A stretch of DNA of 64,000 nucleotides from Galbibacter kalidii (GCF_026241135.1 NZ_JAPFGA010000015.1:62001-126000), one strand, 5' to 3'. Shown: positions 35,135 through 43,652, counted from the first letter of the stretch. Numbers and translations are program-made. Notes: generated from the sequence alone by a model not told the origin.

Positions 35135-35869
35135 TTAAGCTTTAACGTGACTGGTTATGGTTTTTTCCACAGAAGCGATAAGTTCTTCAGGAGGAAGTTC
35201 GTTTACTTTTACAGGTTGATGAACCTCAAAAGTAATGTGATTGCCAATACCCATCGGGAATTTGCCGTAGCGTAATGTTTTCCACGAATTGCTAATGCTT
35301 ACAGGCACAATAAGCGCATTGGGCATTTTTTTCATCAATATTTTCAATCCGCCACTTTGAAAACGTTTCGGTTTCCCTGTCCGACTCCTTGTTCCTTCAG
35401 GAAAAATAACGACCGATCTATTATTCTTTTCAGCATAAATCGCCAGTTTTAAAATTTCTTTTAGCGACTGTTCCCTGTTTTTTCTGTCGATCAAGACCGA
35501 ACCACCGTGTCTTAAGTTATAAGAAATACTGGGAATTCCTTTACCCAATTCCTTTTTACTGATGAATTTAGGGTGATGTTTCCTCATATGCCAGATTATG
35601 GGCGGAATGTCGTACATGCTCTGGTGGTTGGAAACAATGATACAAGGTTGTTCCGTATGAATTTGGTGTTGATTGTTAAAGGTAACCCGAGTACCCAATA
35701 ACAACAAACTTTTCGTTAAAAAATAATTGAGGAAATCGACACTTTTTTTATGTGCCTGATAACCAAAAACGTTAAAACAAACCCACTGGATAAGATGGAA
35801 AACCACTAATATGAGACCGAAGATTATGAGGTGGATAATGGTTAGCGGATATGCGAGTATTTTTCTCAT
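35135..35869 (-). CDS. 1-acyl-sn-glycerol-3-phosphate acyltransferase
   Basis: 244 residues. An N-terminal hydrophobic helix (IIHLIIFGLILVVFHLIQW) anchors it to the inner membrane. The acyltransferase motif is HQSMYD (HX4D) in VSNHQSMYDIPP, followed by GSVLIDRKN, VIFPEGTRSRTG and IVPVSISNSW. PlsC-type enzymes acylate lysophosphatidate to phosphatidate. It is first of two genes with the HD hydrolase. Confidence 0.93.
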   Translation of the reverse strand: MRKILAYPLTIIHLIIFGLILVVFHLIQWVCFNVFGYQAHKKSVDFLNYFLTKSLLLLGTRVTFNNQHQIHTEQPCIIVSNHQSMYDIPPIIWHMRKHHPKFISKKELGKGIPSISYNLRHGGSVLIDRKNREQSLKEILKLAIYAEKNNRSVVIFPEGTRSRTGKPKRFQSGGLKILMKKMPNALIVPVSISNSWKTLRYGKFPMGIGNHITFEVHQPVKVNELPPEELIASVEKTITSHVKA

Positions 35870-35979
35870 TTTTATATTCCGGATGTTATTTTTTCAAACG
35901 ATTGTCCGCAAAATCAATTACCTTAGGATGAGCTATTAAGATATTAAAACGAACAAACCTTAAATTTATTTCGACGCAG

Positions 35980-36043
35980 TCCCGACGCTTCGGGAGGGGA
36001 GACTTACCTGACGGCAGTTAGGTTAAACCCACTTAGTGGGAAT
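35980..36043. repeat. Cluster of short palindromes
   Basis: Three units: TCCCGACGCTTCGGGA (35980-35995), ACCTGACGGCAGTTAGGT (36006-36023) and CCCACTTAGTGGG (36028-36040). The last two reappear together, in the opposite orientation, at 37709-37752. The first recurs at 58789-58805. Confidence 0.7.
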
Positions 36044-36045
36044 CA

Positions 36046-36074
36046 AAAAAAGCCACGTATGTGTTGTGGCTTTT
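36046..36074 (-). terminator. Terminator of the bacilliredoxin gene
   Basis: On the minus strand AAAAGCCAC pairs with GTGGCTTTTTTT around a short loop, a classic intrinsic terminator 29 bases after the stop. Confidence 0.8.
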
Positions 36075-36102
36075 CTATTATTTTTTAATTCGATAGAATT
36101 GA

Positions 36103-36513
36103 CTAGCAATGTTCGTCGTAAGCGCCAACCAAATTATCTGCAATGATTTCTGCAGGTCTACCTTCAATGTGATGTCTTTCCAACATGTGAACCAATTCAC
36201 CATCCTTAAACAAGGCCATACATGGCGAAGAAGGAGGGAAAGGAAGCATATATTCCCTTGCTTTGTCAGTAGCTTCTTTATCAAACCCTGCGAATACGGT
36301 AAATAAATTGTCAGGAGTTTTACCATTTTTAAGACTCATTTTGGCTCCCGGTCTGGCATTGGCGGCTGCACAACCACATACTGAGTTTACAACGACCAAT
36401 GTAGTTCCTTTTTTGGCCATGGCCACATCTACTTCTGCAGGTGTGTGTAACTCTTCAAATCCTGCCGCTACAAGGTCTTCCTTCATGGGTTTAACTAATT
36501 CAGCTGGGTACAT
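36103..36513 (-). CDS. Bacilliredoxin (BrxA/BrxB, YphP/YqiW family)
   Basis: 136 residues, thioredoxin-like fold with the CGC active site, Cys46-Gly-Cys48, in VVNSVCGCAAANARPGA. The N-terminal YPAELVKPMKEDLVAAGFEEL and the C-terminal FPPSSPCMALFKDGELVHMLERHHIEGR are family hallmarks (the second given here as two parts of one block: FPPSSPCMALFKDGEL and VHMLERHHIEGR). Bacilliredoxins remove bacillithiol from proteins in Bacillus; Bacteroidota members probably act with bacillithiol or another small thiol. The gene is monocistronic, between its own promoter and terminator, with a miniature inverted-repeat element in its leader. Confidence 0.92.
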   Translation of the reverse strand: MYPAELVKPMKEDLVAAGFEELHTPAEVDVAMAKKGTTLVVVNSVCGCAAANARPGAKMSLKNGKTPDNLFTVFAGFDKEATDKAREYMLPFPPSSPCMALFKDGELVHMLERHHIEGRPAEIIADNLVGAYDEHC

Positions 36514-36549
36514 AATCTTTATATTTTTAAAATTTGTATTTCAGTTATT

Positions 36550-36590
36550 GAACTCATTTTTATTTCAATCAAAAAAGTTTAAACGAGTTC
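36550..36590 (-). mobile_element. Miniature copy of the inverted-repeat element (41 bp)
   Basis: On the minus strand it begins GAACTCGTTTAAACTTTTTT plus GATTGAA, the left end of the long copies, and closes AAAAATGAGTTC, the inverted terminus. All internal sequence is missing. It lies in the presumed 5' leader of the bacilliredoxin mRNA, where it would form a hairpin. Confidence 0.7.
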
Positions 36591-36605
36591 GCCTTATATA
36601 GGTCG

Positions 36606-36613
36606 CAAAGATA
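36606..36613 (-). promoter_or_regulatory. -7 box of the bacilliredoxin gene
   Basis: Minus-strand TATCTTTG. Transcription starting here gives a leader of about 85 nt that includes the miniature element. Confidence 0.55.
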
Positions 36614-36934
36614 GGTAAAAACATTACACTTTTAGACCTGAAAGTTTAGGATTGTTGTTTTGAAATCGTTAATTATCTGCTCCTTATAGTTATCGAAGCT
36701 GAATTATAAAAAAGTACAATCTTATATATTCCACTTATGCTGATATTGGGGTTTGCTTCGTCAATTCATTGCTGATGTCATGTTCACCTCTCCTTGGGGG
36801 GGCAGAATTGCTTTTTTAGCAATTCAGGATGGGGCAAAATAAAAAAAATCTATGATCTGAAAGAGAAAATGAAACTGGAAAAGCAGCATTATTGGACTAC
36901 TATGTGGATAGCAGTCTCAAGAAATTTTTTATTG
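36614..36934. other. Gene-free stretch with a hairpin and a micro-ORF
   Basis: A 321-base gap. It holds a CTCCTTGGGGGGG run followed by a GAATTGC/GCAATTC hairpin (36805-36825), a composition like the repeat inserted in hemF. It also has a 24-codon ORF (36869-36943, ATG to TGA) encoding an aromatic-rich peptide that contains HYWTTMWIAVSRNFLLYF. That peptide could be a gene remnant, since it reads like a membrane-helix start, but no family is recognised. Confidence 0.4.
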
Positions 36935-36942
36935 TATTTTTG
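36935..36942 (+). promoter_or_regulatory. -7 box of the DjlA-like gene
   Basis: TATTTTTG, 22 bases before the ATG at 36965. Confidence 0.55.
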
Positions 36943-36964
36943 AAGCCTATTTAAACGGTAAGCT

Positions 36965-37699
36965 ATGTATAAATGGATCTTTGGGTTTTTAGGATTTTTT
37001 GTGTTGAGGTTTTACGGAGCCATCATCGGTTTTATTATCGGTAGTGTGATGGACGGTTTTAAAGGGAAAGGAGGTATTTCTTTTGATACCTTGTTCAATG
37101 ATCGAACCCGAGAAGTGTCTCCCGCCGATTTCGAACTCAATCTGCTTTCACTCTGTTCCATCGTGATCAAAGCTGATGGAAAGATCAATCAGAACGAATT
37201 ACAATATGTACGTGCCTATTTTGTTTCAACCTACGGAAAAGAAAAGGCCAATGCTATTTTCAGAACGTTTAATGAAGTAGCTAAAAATAGAGAAGTTTCT
37301 TCACAACGCATCTGTGCTTACCTGAATCAGCGTACACGCTATGAAATGCGTTTGCAGTTGCTACATTTTCTTTTCGGAATAGCACAGGCAGATGGTGCCG
37401 TTACTGAAGCTGAAAGGATAAAAATCAGGGAGATAGCGGGATATATGCGGGTCCATTACAGGGATTTTGAAAGCATCATGGCGATGTTTGTAAAATCGGC
37501 CGACACTGCTTATAAAATTCTTGAAGTAAACAAAGACGCGAGCGATGCCGATGTAAAGGCTGCTTACAGGCAAATGGTGAAAAAATATCATCCTGATAAG
37601 GTACGGACCACTGATGAAGCCATCAAAAAAGGTGCGGAAGAAAAGTTTAAAGAGGTACAAAAAGCATACGAACAAATACAAAAAGAGCGAGATTTGTAA
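36965..37699 (+). CDS. DjlA-like membrane co-chaperone (TerB plus J domain)
   Basis: 244 residues. An N-terminal membrane helix with a glycine-rich stretch ([20 protein letters not shown]) is followed by a TerB-like helical domain (about 60-165; [31 protein letters not shown]). A C-terminal J domain (about 177-244) carries the HPD motif in VKKYHPDKV. The order is that of E. coli DjlA, which anchors DnaK activity at the inner membrane. The likely role is to stimulate DnaK near the membrane, perhaps under stress. Confidence 0.92.
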   Translation: MYKWIFGFLGFFVLRFYGAIIGFIIGSVMDGFKGKGGISFDTLFNDRTREVSPADFELNLLSLCSIVIKADGKINQNELQYVRAYFVSTYGKEKANAIFRTFNEVAKNREVSSQRICAYLNQRTRYEMRLQLLHFLFGIAQADGAVTEAERIKIREIAGYMRVHYRDFESIMAMFVKSADTAYKILEVNKDASDADVKAAYRQMVKKYHPDKVRTTDEAIKKGAEEKFKEVQKAYEQIQKERDL

Positions 37700-37708
37700 A
37701 TCTTTAAT

Positions 37709-37752
37709 CCCACGAAGTGGGTTTAATCTGACTGCCCTGCCTTTGCCGGCAG
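37709..37752. repeat. Composite palindromic repeat, inverse of 36006-36043
   Basis: CCCACGAAGTGGG (37709-37721) followed by TTTAATCTGACTGCC and CTGCCTTTGCCGGCAG (37737-37752). In order and sequence it matches the minus strand of 36006-36043, so the two repeats face each other across the bacilliredoxin and DjlA-like genes. Confidence 0.65.
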
Positions 37753-37878
37753 ATAAGCATGCCCTGAAGCAGTTGATTTTTCTTCAAAATCAGCTTTTTG
37801 AACGTTTCTTTGTGAGTTAACAGCCAATTTTTGCATACAATTTGCCTGAAATCCGTATCACTTTTTTTAAAATAGTTG

Positions 37879-37886
37879 TATGTTTG
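37879..37886 (+). promoter_or_regulatory. -7 box of the HupE/UreJ gene
   Basis: TATGTTTG, 26 bases before the ATG at 37912. Confidence 0.5.
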
Positions 37887-37911
37887 AAAAACCCTTAAAT
37901 CGTCTTTAATT

Positions 37912-38505
37912 ATGGATCAATTTTGGTTCTACTTTAAACTAGGTCTTAACCATGTACTCGATATTAATGCATACGACCATGTGCTTTTTCTTGTGGTGTT
38001 GACAGTCCCCTATACATTTTCCAACTGGAAAAGAGTGTTGTGGTTGGTGACCATGTTTACCTTGGGGCATACACTTTCGTTGATTTTGGCTACCTATGGT
38101 GTGGTAAGTGTGAATTCAAAATGGGTAGAGTGTTTAATTCCCATTACCATCTTAGTTACAGCGGTTTTCAACATTTTTACAGCCGGAAAAGGAGCCAAAA
38201 AGGAAAAATTCGGACTTACATTCTTTGTGGCGCTTTTCTTTGGTTTAATACACGGACTGGGCTTTTCTACCTATTTTAAACAAATTGTGGCGAGTGCGTC
38301 CAACAAAATGGTTCCTTTACTCGAATTTGCCTTAGGAATAGAAGGGGCACAAGTGATCGTTGTTCTATTGGTCTTGGTGTTGGCGTTTGTCTTTCAATCG
38401 ATCTTTCGCTTTAACAAAAGGGATTGGGTTATGGTTATTTCGTCGATTGTGGTTGGTTTTGTGATTCCTATGATGATAGAGACATGTAGGGAATGTTTTT
38501 TGTAA
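37912..38505 (+). CDS. HupE/UreJ family membrane protein
   Basis: 197 residues with six hydrophobic segments. It begins with the amphipathic GLNHVLDINAYDHVLFLVVL, which carries the HxxD/DH pattern of the HupE/UreJ_2 family, then FTLGHTLSLIL, FGLIHGLGFSTYF and a C-terminal RECFL. Histidines inside membrane segments are typical of Ni2+ or Co2+ permeases in this group. No urease or hydrogenase genes are in the window, so the substrate remains open. Confidence 0.87.
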   Translation: MDQFWFYFKLGLNHVLDINAYDHVLFLVVLTVPYTFSNWKRVLWLVTMFTLGHTLSLILATYGVVSVNSKWVECLIPITILVTAVFNIFTAGKGAKKEKFGLTFFVALFFGLIHGLGFSTYFKQIVASASNKMVPLLEFALGIEGAQVIVVLLVLVLAFVFQSIFRFNKRDWVMVISSIVVGFVIPMMIETCRECFL

Positions 38506-38613
38506 TTAGCTAAAAATTAACGGCTGACAGGTTGTGATTAATGACGAAAGCCGTTATCTTCGCTCTATAATACAGTAACCCGGACTAGGGTTGCTTTACT
38601 TCGAAATACGCTA

Positions 38614-39048
38614 ATGGCTAATAAAAAGCAAGCAAGATACGACCGGGCCTATTTAAGAATGGCTCAGGAATGGGGAAAGTTGTCATATTGTAAAAGAAAA
38701 CAAGTTGGCGCGATTATTGTAAAAGATAGAATGATTATTTCTGATGGATATAATGGAACGCCCACAGGATTTGAGAATATATGTGAAGATGAAGAAGGAT
38801 ATACGAAGTGGTATGTGCTTCATGCGGAAGCAAATGCAATTTTAAAAGTGGCTTCTTCTACACAATCTTGCAAAGGAGCGACCTTGTATATAACACTATC
38901 ACCTTGTAAAGAATGTAGTAAGCTGGTGCACCAGGCAGGTATAAAAAGGGTGGTTTATGTGAATGCGTATAAAGATCGAGAAGGACTGCAGTTTTTGGAA
39001 AAAGCAGGTGTAGAATTGGTGCAGATCAAGAATTTAGATGAAGAATAG
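38614..39048 (+). CDS. Deoxycytidylate deaminase family protein
   Basis: 144 residues. The zinc site is His70 with Glu72 in LHAEANAIL, and Cys98 and Cys101 in SPCKECSKL. SDGYNGTPTGFENICEDEEG is the dCMP deaminase (ComEB) substrate loop, separating it from cytidine and tRNA deaminases. It converts dCMP to dUMP for dTTP synthesis. The S41 protease ATG follows its stop with no gap. Confidence 0.92.
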   Translation: MANKKQARYDRAYLRMAQEWGKLSYCKRKQVGAIIVKDRMIISDGYNGTPTGFENICEDEEGYTKWYVLHAEANAILKVASSTQSCKGATLYITLSPCKECSKLVHQAGIKRVVYVNAYKDREGLQFLEKAGVELVQIKNLDEE

Positions 39049-40689
39049 ATGTTGAAGAACAAGAATTACTTATTTCCTCTTATCATAGCTGCAGCCGTAG
39101 CGGTGGGGGTTTTTATTGGAGGAAAACTCAATTTTAACGATACTCCGGAGAAACTTTTTACCACAAATTCAAAAAAAGACAAGCTCAACAGGCTTATCGA
39201 CTATATCGATTATGAATATGTAGAAGATGTCAATACAGACAGTATAGTCGATGTTACCGTAAACAATATTTTAGACAAATTGGATCCGCACTCGGTTTAT
39301 ATTCCGAAGCAGGAAGCCAAACGTGTGGCCGAAAGCATGAAAGGGGATTTTGTAGGTGTTGGGGTTAGTTTTTATATGTATAAAGACACCTTGGCAGTTA
39401 TTAGGCCAATAGAAGATGGACCGAGTATCAAGGCAGGGATAAAAGCCGGGGATAGGATTTTGATGGCTGATCAGGACACACTATATGGAAAAAAACTGAG
39501 CAGTCAGGATATTGTAAATAGACTTAAAGGAAGCGATAAAACAAAGGTGAAATTGACGGTCTACAGACCTTCTGAAGATACGGTGCTGACACTCAATATA
39601 GAAAGAGCTGATGTTCCGATTCAAAGTGTAGATGCCTATTATTTATTGGCGCCAAATTTGGGCTATATAAAAGTGAACCGCTTTGCGGGAAGTACCTATC
39701 GGGAGTTTAAAAAAGCCTTGGGGAGACTTCAAAATATAGGAATTGATAAACTGGTGTTGGACCTAAGGGACAATCCCGGGGGATATCTAAGGATTGCTGA
39801 ACAAATAGCCGATGAATTTTTGGAAGACGACAAACTCATCCTTTTTACAAAAAATAAAAGCGGTGCCATTGAAGAGGCTTATGCTTCCAAAAGAGGAAAT
39901 TTTGAAAATGGCGAGGTCTATGTGCTGATCAATGAAAAATCGGCCTCCGCAAGCGAGATCGTAGCGGGAGCCATACAAGACAATGATAGAGGAACAATTG
40001 TAGGTCGTAGGTCCTTTGGTAAAGGATTAGTTCAACGCGAGATGGGACTTGGTGACGGTTCTTCCATACGCCTTACGGTTTCTCGTTATTACACACCAAC
40101 CGGAAGATCCATACAACGATCTTATGAAAATGGGACGGAAGATTACTATAATCAATTTTATCAACGTTATGAAAATGGTGAATTGCGCTCAGCAGACAGT
40201 ATGAAAGTGGCCGATTCACTTATTTTTAAAACCCCGAAAGGTAAAATTGTTTACGGTGGAGGTGGAATTATCCCTGATGTTTTTGTGCCTATGGAAGAAA
40301 CAAGCGAAGAAGCTTGGGTAAATACAATATTAGAATCCGGTTTTATGTCTTTTTATGTTTTTGAGTATTTAGACAAGCATCGCAATGAATACAAAGGTCT
40401 ATCAGAAACCGATTTTATGAACGATGTTGTAGTGGATGACGAGATGGTAAGCAGATTTATGTATTATGCTGAGAGTAGGGGATTGAAAATAGACTTACAG
40501 CCCTACAAAGAAAATCTAAAGCGTTATATAAAAGCCACTCTTGCTGAACAGCTCTACGGAAAGAATGTCAACCAACAGGTGCTAAAAGACACCGATTCGG
40601 TGCTCAATGCTGTTTTACATTTGACCGGTAATGATGTTGAGGTGGAAACAGAAGAAGCAGAAGTTGAAACTGAAGCTGTAGTGGAGTAA
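39049..40689 (+). CDS. C-terminal processing peptidase (S41, CtpA type)
   Basis: 546 residues. An N-terminal signal anchor (FPLIIAAAVAVGVFIGGKL) is followed by a helical region with LDPHSVYIP, a PDZ domain (about 90-170) and the S41 protease domain. The catalytic pair is Ser300 in KSASASEIVAG and Lys325 in SFGKGLVQ, 25 residues apart as in other Tsp/CtpA enzymes. A 150-residue C-terminal extension ends in an acidic Glu/Val-rich tail. It cleaves C-terminal tails of periplasmic or envelope proteins. Only the first base after the deaminase stop separates the genes. Confidence 0.95.
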   Translation: MLKNKNYLFPLIIAAAVAVGVFIGGKLNFNDTPEKLFTTNSKKDKLNRLIDYIDYEYVEDVNTDSIVDVTVNNILDKLDPHSVYIPKQEAKRVAESMKGDFVGVGVSFYMYKDTLAVIRPIEDGPSIKAGIKAGDRILMADQDTLYGKKLSSQDIVNRLKGSDKTKVKLTVYRPSEDTVLTLNIERADVPIQSVDAYYLLAPNLGYIKVNRFAGSTYREFKKALGRLQNIGIDKLVLDLRDNPGGYLRIAEQIADEFLEDDKLILFTKNKSGAIEEAYASKRGNFENGEVYVLINEKSASASEIVAGAIQDNDRGTIVGRRSFGKGLVQREMGLGDGSSIRLTVSRYYTPTGRSIQRSYENGTEDYYNQFYQRYENGELRSADSMKVADSLIFKTPKGKIVYGGGGIIPDVFVPMEETSEEAWVNTILESGFMSFYVFEYLDKHRNEYKGLSETDFMNDVVVDDEMVSRFMYYAESRGLKIDLQPYKENLKRYIKATLAEQLYGKNVNQQVLKDTDSVLNAVLHLTGNDVEVETEEAEVETEAVVE

Positions 40690-40697
40690 TTCTGACT

Positions 40698-41306
40698 TTA
40701 TTCCAACTTATCATGAACCTTAGTGTGTTTGCCATCGTTCCATAATGTAAGAATGTCTGTAGCGACTTGAGCTCCACTTCCGGAGGCAATGGAAAACTGA
40801 CTTCGCCATCCGGCCAAAGTGCCTGCCACATAGATACCTTCTTTTACCAAATGATCGGTGTTTTTTAGTTGAACGCGCTCCTTTTCAGCAAGACTCAGGC
40901 GATGAGGTTCCAGATATTTGTTAAGTCCTTCAATATTAAAAAAATTAGTGTAACCTAAGGCGACCACGATCAGTTTGGTAGAATAGCTGTTCTTATTGGT
41001 TTTAATGGTAAAATTACCTGTAGTTCCGCTAACGGCAGTAACTTTTTCTTTTTCAATTTGATCGACATGAGGGTAAAGCGTGGTTAATTGCTTTTTTCCG
41101 GATTTTAAAACCTCCATACCCACAGTCCCGGGAGCTATCCCCAAAACATTATTGAACAAAGCCGATTGCAATTGCGATGCTTTTTGATGGATAACAATTC
41201 CAATTTTTTTATCCTTGGCATACAAAGTTTTATGTGCAGATCCTAAAACCAGTGCACATTGCATGCCCGCTGCTCCGCCACCAATGACTAATGCATCATA
41301 CATCAC
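40698..41306 (-). CDS. Short FAD-dependent oxidoreductase, thioredoxin-reductase-like
   Basis: 202 residues. The N-terminal FAD Rossmann motif is VIGGGAAGMQCALVLG and the C-terminal FAD-binding strand is EGIYVAGTLAGWRSQFSIASGSGAQVA in two parts (GIYVAGTLAGW, IASGSGAQVA). Thioredoxin reductases have about 310 residues; this one lacks both the NADPH-binding domain and the CxxC active site. It is therefore an FAD-domain-only member whose electron donor and substrate are unknown. It overlaps the small membrane gene by four bases, downstream of MarC, and is convergent with the S41 gene. Confidence 0.85.
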   Translation of the reverse strand: MMYDALVIGGGAAGMQCALVLGSAHKTLYAKDKKIGIVIHQKASQLQSALFNNVLGIAPGTVGMEVLKSGKKQLTTLYPHVDQIEKEKVTAVSGTTGNFTIKTNKNSYSTKLIVVALGYTNFFNIEGLNKYLEPHRLSLAEKERVQLKNTDHLVKEGIYVAGTLAGWRSQFSIASGSGAQVATDILTLWNDGKHTKVHDKLE

Positions 41307-41506
41307 TCTTTTTCTTTTATTTTTTGCTGAATCTTTTTAGACTGATTGAAGATAATGAGCAAGAGCACGGCACACAGCGCTGCAACAATCCCAATAATAG
41401 CGATCAGGCTGTCACCCTGAAACGGATTGTCGAAATTGAGCATGGTAACATTAACTGCTATCATGGCAACGGCAAAAAGGATAAGTAGAATGGTGAAAAT
41501 TCTCAT
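41303..41506 (-). CDS. Small two-helix membrane protein
   Basis: 67 residues with two hydrophobic segments (TILLILFAVAMIAVNVTML and LIAIIGIVAALCAVLLLII) and a basic C-terminal tail (KKIQQKIKEKE). No family is recognised. It is 17 bases downstream of the MarC gene and its stop overlaps the start of the FAD protein, so the three are one operon. Confidence 0.75.
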   Translation of the reverse strand: MRIFTILLILFAVAMIAVNVTMLNFDNPFQGDSLIAIIGIVAALCAVLLLIIFNQSKKIQQKIKEKE

Positions 41507-41523
41507 TTTTTATGATTTGTGTG

Positions 41524-42096
41524 TTAGAACAATCCGGTAACGTTGTTTGCAAACAGCTTGACGGCAATAGCTAACAAAATAACCCCGAAGATTTTCCGAA
41601 TAACGGCCAGCCCCGATTTTCCCAAGATTTTTCCGATTTTACTGGACGATTTTAATACAATATACACAATTATAATGTTCAGTACAATGGCAATTATGAT
41701 ATTCTCGACGTGATATTCCGCACGAAGCGATAATAAAGATGTCATAGTTCCCGCACCGGCAATCAGCGGAAAGGCCAATGGAACAATAGATGCAGTCTCC
41801 GGCGCATCGTCTTTGTATAGTGAAATACCAAGGATCATTTCGATAGCCAGAAAAAATAGGATAAAAGCACCCGCTACGGCAAACGAATTGACATCAATGC
41901 CGATAAGCTTTAAAATCTCTTCCCCGATAAAGAGGAAGGCTACCATAATGATAGCAGCGACAATTGAGGCTTTCTCAGATTGAATATGCCCCACCTTATT
42001 TCTGAGATCGATAATAATAGGAACGTTGCCTATAATATCGATCACGGCAAAAAGAATCATTCCTGCCGTTGCTATTTCCCGGATATCAAAATTCAT
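41524..42096 (-). CDS. MarC-family integral membrane protein
   Basis: 190 residues with six membrane segments. Typical MarC features are IDIIGNVPIIIDL with the conserved Asn-Pro, and PLAFPLIAGAGTMTSLLSL in the centre. Despite the name, the family has no proven role in multiple antibiotic resistance; the transported substrate is unknown. First gene of a three-gene operon. Confidence 0.92.
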   Translation of the reverse strand: MNFDIREIATAGMILFAVIDIIGNVPIIIDLRNKVGHIQSEKASIVAAIIMVAFLFIGEEILKLIGIDVNSFAVAGAFILFFLAIEMILGISLYKDDAPETASIVPLAFPLIAGAGTMTSLLSLRAEYHVENIIIAIVLNIIIVYIVLKSSSKIGKILGKSGLAVIRKIFGVILLAIAVKLFANNVTGLF

Positions 42097-42210
42097 TTTT
42101 GTATGGTTTTAAAAATGCTGCAAAATTATAAATAACGAATTGATTTATATGCCTTATCAGGAATAAAAAATTGTAAAAAACCTTATTAAGGTTCCAAGGA
42201 GTAAAAAGAG

Positions 42211-42218
42211 TATATTTG
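42211..42218 (+). promoter_or_regulatory. -7 box of the DUF3109 gene, probably leaderless
   Basis: TATATTTG, four bases before the ATG at 42223. Confidence 0.6.
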
Positions 42219-42222
42219 CAGT

Positions 42223-42792
42223 ATGTTTCAGTTAGGAAAAACCATCGTATCAGAAGAGATCATAGAAAATGATTTTGTATGCAATTTGAGTGCGTGTAAG
42301 GGGGCTTGTTGTGTAGACGGAGAAGCGGGCGCTCCCGTAGAAGATGAAGAAACCCAAGTATTGCATGATATTTATGAAGATATAAAACCTTTTTTGCGTC
42401 AGGAAGGCATAGATGCCATAGAAGAGCAGGGCACTTTTGTTAAAGGTTGGGACGGCGAATGGGAAACACCATTGGTTAATGAAAGTGAATGTGCTTATGT
42501 GACTTTTAGTGATAACGGCACGGCACTTTGTGGAATTGAACAGGCGTACAATGCCGGTAAAGTCAACTGGAAAAAACCCATTTCGTGTTCTTTATACCCG
42601 GTACGCATCAAACAATATCAAGAATTTGCGGCAGTCAACTACCACAAGTGGCATATTTGTGACGATGCTTGTTCCTTAGGGAAAGAACTTCAGATACCGG
42701 TTTATAAATTTGTTAAAGAGGCGCTGATCCAAAAATTTGGAGAAGCATGGTATGCTGAACTGGAGCAAGTCGCTAAGGATATGTATCGGTAG
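42223..42792 (+). CDS. DUF3109 family cysteine-rich protein
   Basis: 189 residues, cytosolic. Cysteines are conserved in VCNLSACKGACCVDGEAG, SECAYV, ALCGIEQ, ISCSLYPVR and HICDDACSLG, a spacing like that of YkgJ/UPF0153 proteins thought to bind zinc or iron. This is the DUF3109 family, common in Bacteroidota, with no known reaction. Enough ligands are present for one or more metal sites. The gene is monocistronic with a leaderless-type promoter. Confidence 0.88.
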   Translation: MFQLGKTIVSEEIIENDFVCNLSACKGACCVDGEAGAPVEDEETQVLHDIYEDIKPFLRQEGIDAIEEQGTFVKGWDGEWETPLVNESECAYVTFSDNGTALCGIEQAYNAGKVNWKKPISCSLYPVRIKQYQEFAAVNYHKWHICDDACSLGKELQIPVYKFVKEALIQKFGEAWYAELEQVAKDMYR

Positions 42793-42872
42793 TTTTATTG
42801 TAAGTTGCTGATAAATAATTCGGTTTGTCTCAAAAAATAGATAAATTAGCGATAACCTAAAATGGTTTGAAA

Positions 42873-43160
42873 ATGATGACGATTGATAAAATAAAGCAAA
42901 TTATTGCTCCCATTCTCAAAAAATATAATATAAAACGGGCCGGGGTTTTCGGCTCGTATGTTAAAGGGGGAAATACGGAGGAAAGCGATATTGATATTTT
43001 GGTGGAGTTGGAAAGCAAGATAAGTCTGTTGGAATTTGTAAAGATCAAATTGGACTTAGAGGATCTGTTGGGGAAAAATGTAGACCTAGTTGAATACGGT
43101 GCAATAAAACCAAGGCTTAAAGAGCAAATTTTATCCGAAGAAATGAAAATATATGGCTAA
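42873..43160 (+). CDS. mntA: MNT-domain antitoxin (nucleotidyltransferase)
   Basis: 95 residues from the ATG at 42873; a TTG two codons upstream is less likely. The minimal nucleotidyltransferase motif is FGSYVKGGNTEESDIDILVE, which holds GSY-x10-DID with both metal-binding Asp residues intact. MntA proteins neutralise their HEPN partner by attaching AMP units near the HEPN catalytic Tyr. The gene overlaps the downstream HEPN gene by 8 bases, the standard MntA-HepT layout. Confidence 0.92.
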   Translation: MMTIDKIKQIIAPILKKYNIKRAGVFGSYVKGGNTEESDIDILVELESKISLLEFVKIKLDLEDLLGKNVDLVEYGAIKPRLKEQILSEEMKIYG

Positions 43161-43509
43161 GAAAAAACAAAGAAATGAGCTTGTCTTTCTTGAGGATATT
43201 ATAGAATGTATTGATAAAATCATTGAATATGTAGAAGGTGTTTCTGAAAATGATTTTGAGAAGAACATTGAAAAACAAGATGCCGTCATTCGGAGGATTG
43301 AGATTATAGGTGAAGCCGTTAAAAGTATTTCAACAAAAACAAGGGATATGTATCCTGATATACCTTGGCGGGAAATGGCAGGAATGAGGGATATAGTTAT
43401 TCATGAATATTTTGGAATTTCAATCGGGATGGTATGGAGAGTAGCGGTATCTGATATACCAAAACTTAAAAGTCAGATTGAGAAAGTGATTAGTGATCAA
43501 TCACAATAA
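43153..43509 (+). CDS. hepT: HepT-like HEPN ribonuclease toxin
   Basis: 118 residues, DUF86/HEPN fold. The catalytic motif RDIVIHEYFG contains R-x4-H-x-Y, the active site and the Tyr modified by the antitoxin. RRIEIIGEAVKSIS and PWREMAGMRD are the other family blocks. HepT toxins cut RNA (in some cases tRNA) when released from MntA. Located between DUF3109 and nrdBA. It has no sign of inactivation. Confidence 0.92.
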   Translation: MAKKKQRNELVFLEDIIECIDKIIEYVEGVSENDFEKNIEKQDAVIRRIEIIGEAVKSISTKTRDMYPDIPWREMAGMRDIVIHEYFGISIGMVWRVAVSDIPKLKSQIEKVISDQSQ

Positions 43510-43583
43510 CCCTCCTTAAACCCTCAAGCGATATTTTTTATTTTTAAAATGCCTTTCTTTACTGTAAATAAGCGAGTTGATTT

Positions 43584-43591
43584 TATTTTTG
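43584..43591 (+). promoter_or_regulatory. Possible -7 box of nrdB
   Basis: TATTTTTG, 235 bases before the nrdB ATG. It is the best match in the 316-base gap after hepT. The implied long leader is unusual for this window, so another start may be used. Confidence 0.4.
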
Positions 43592-43635
43592 TAGCTTTTT
43601 TCTCTATTTAGCCATATCAAAAATTCGGTTTTTAA

Positions 43636-43652
43636 TATTGTGATTAACAATA
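43636..43652. promoter_or_regulatory. Inverted repeat upstream of nrdB
   Basis: TATTGT-GATTA-ACAATA, a perfect 6-bp inverted repeat with a 5-base spacer in the gap before nrdB. The size suits a dimeric regulator. It does not match the NrdR box as I know it. The rest of the gap (43510-43825) shows no ORF and no recognised riboswitch. Confidence 0.35.

Noticed and set aside
36869-36943. 24-codon ORF before the DjlA-like gene
   Set aside because: Too short and without family match to call as a gene; kept only as a note in the gap entry.
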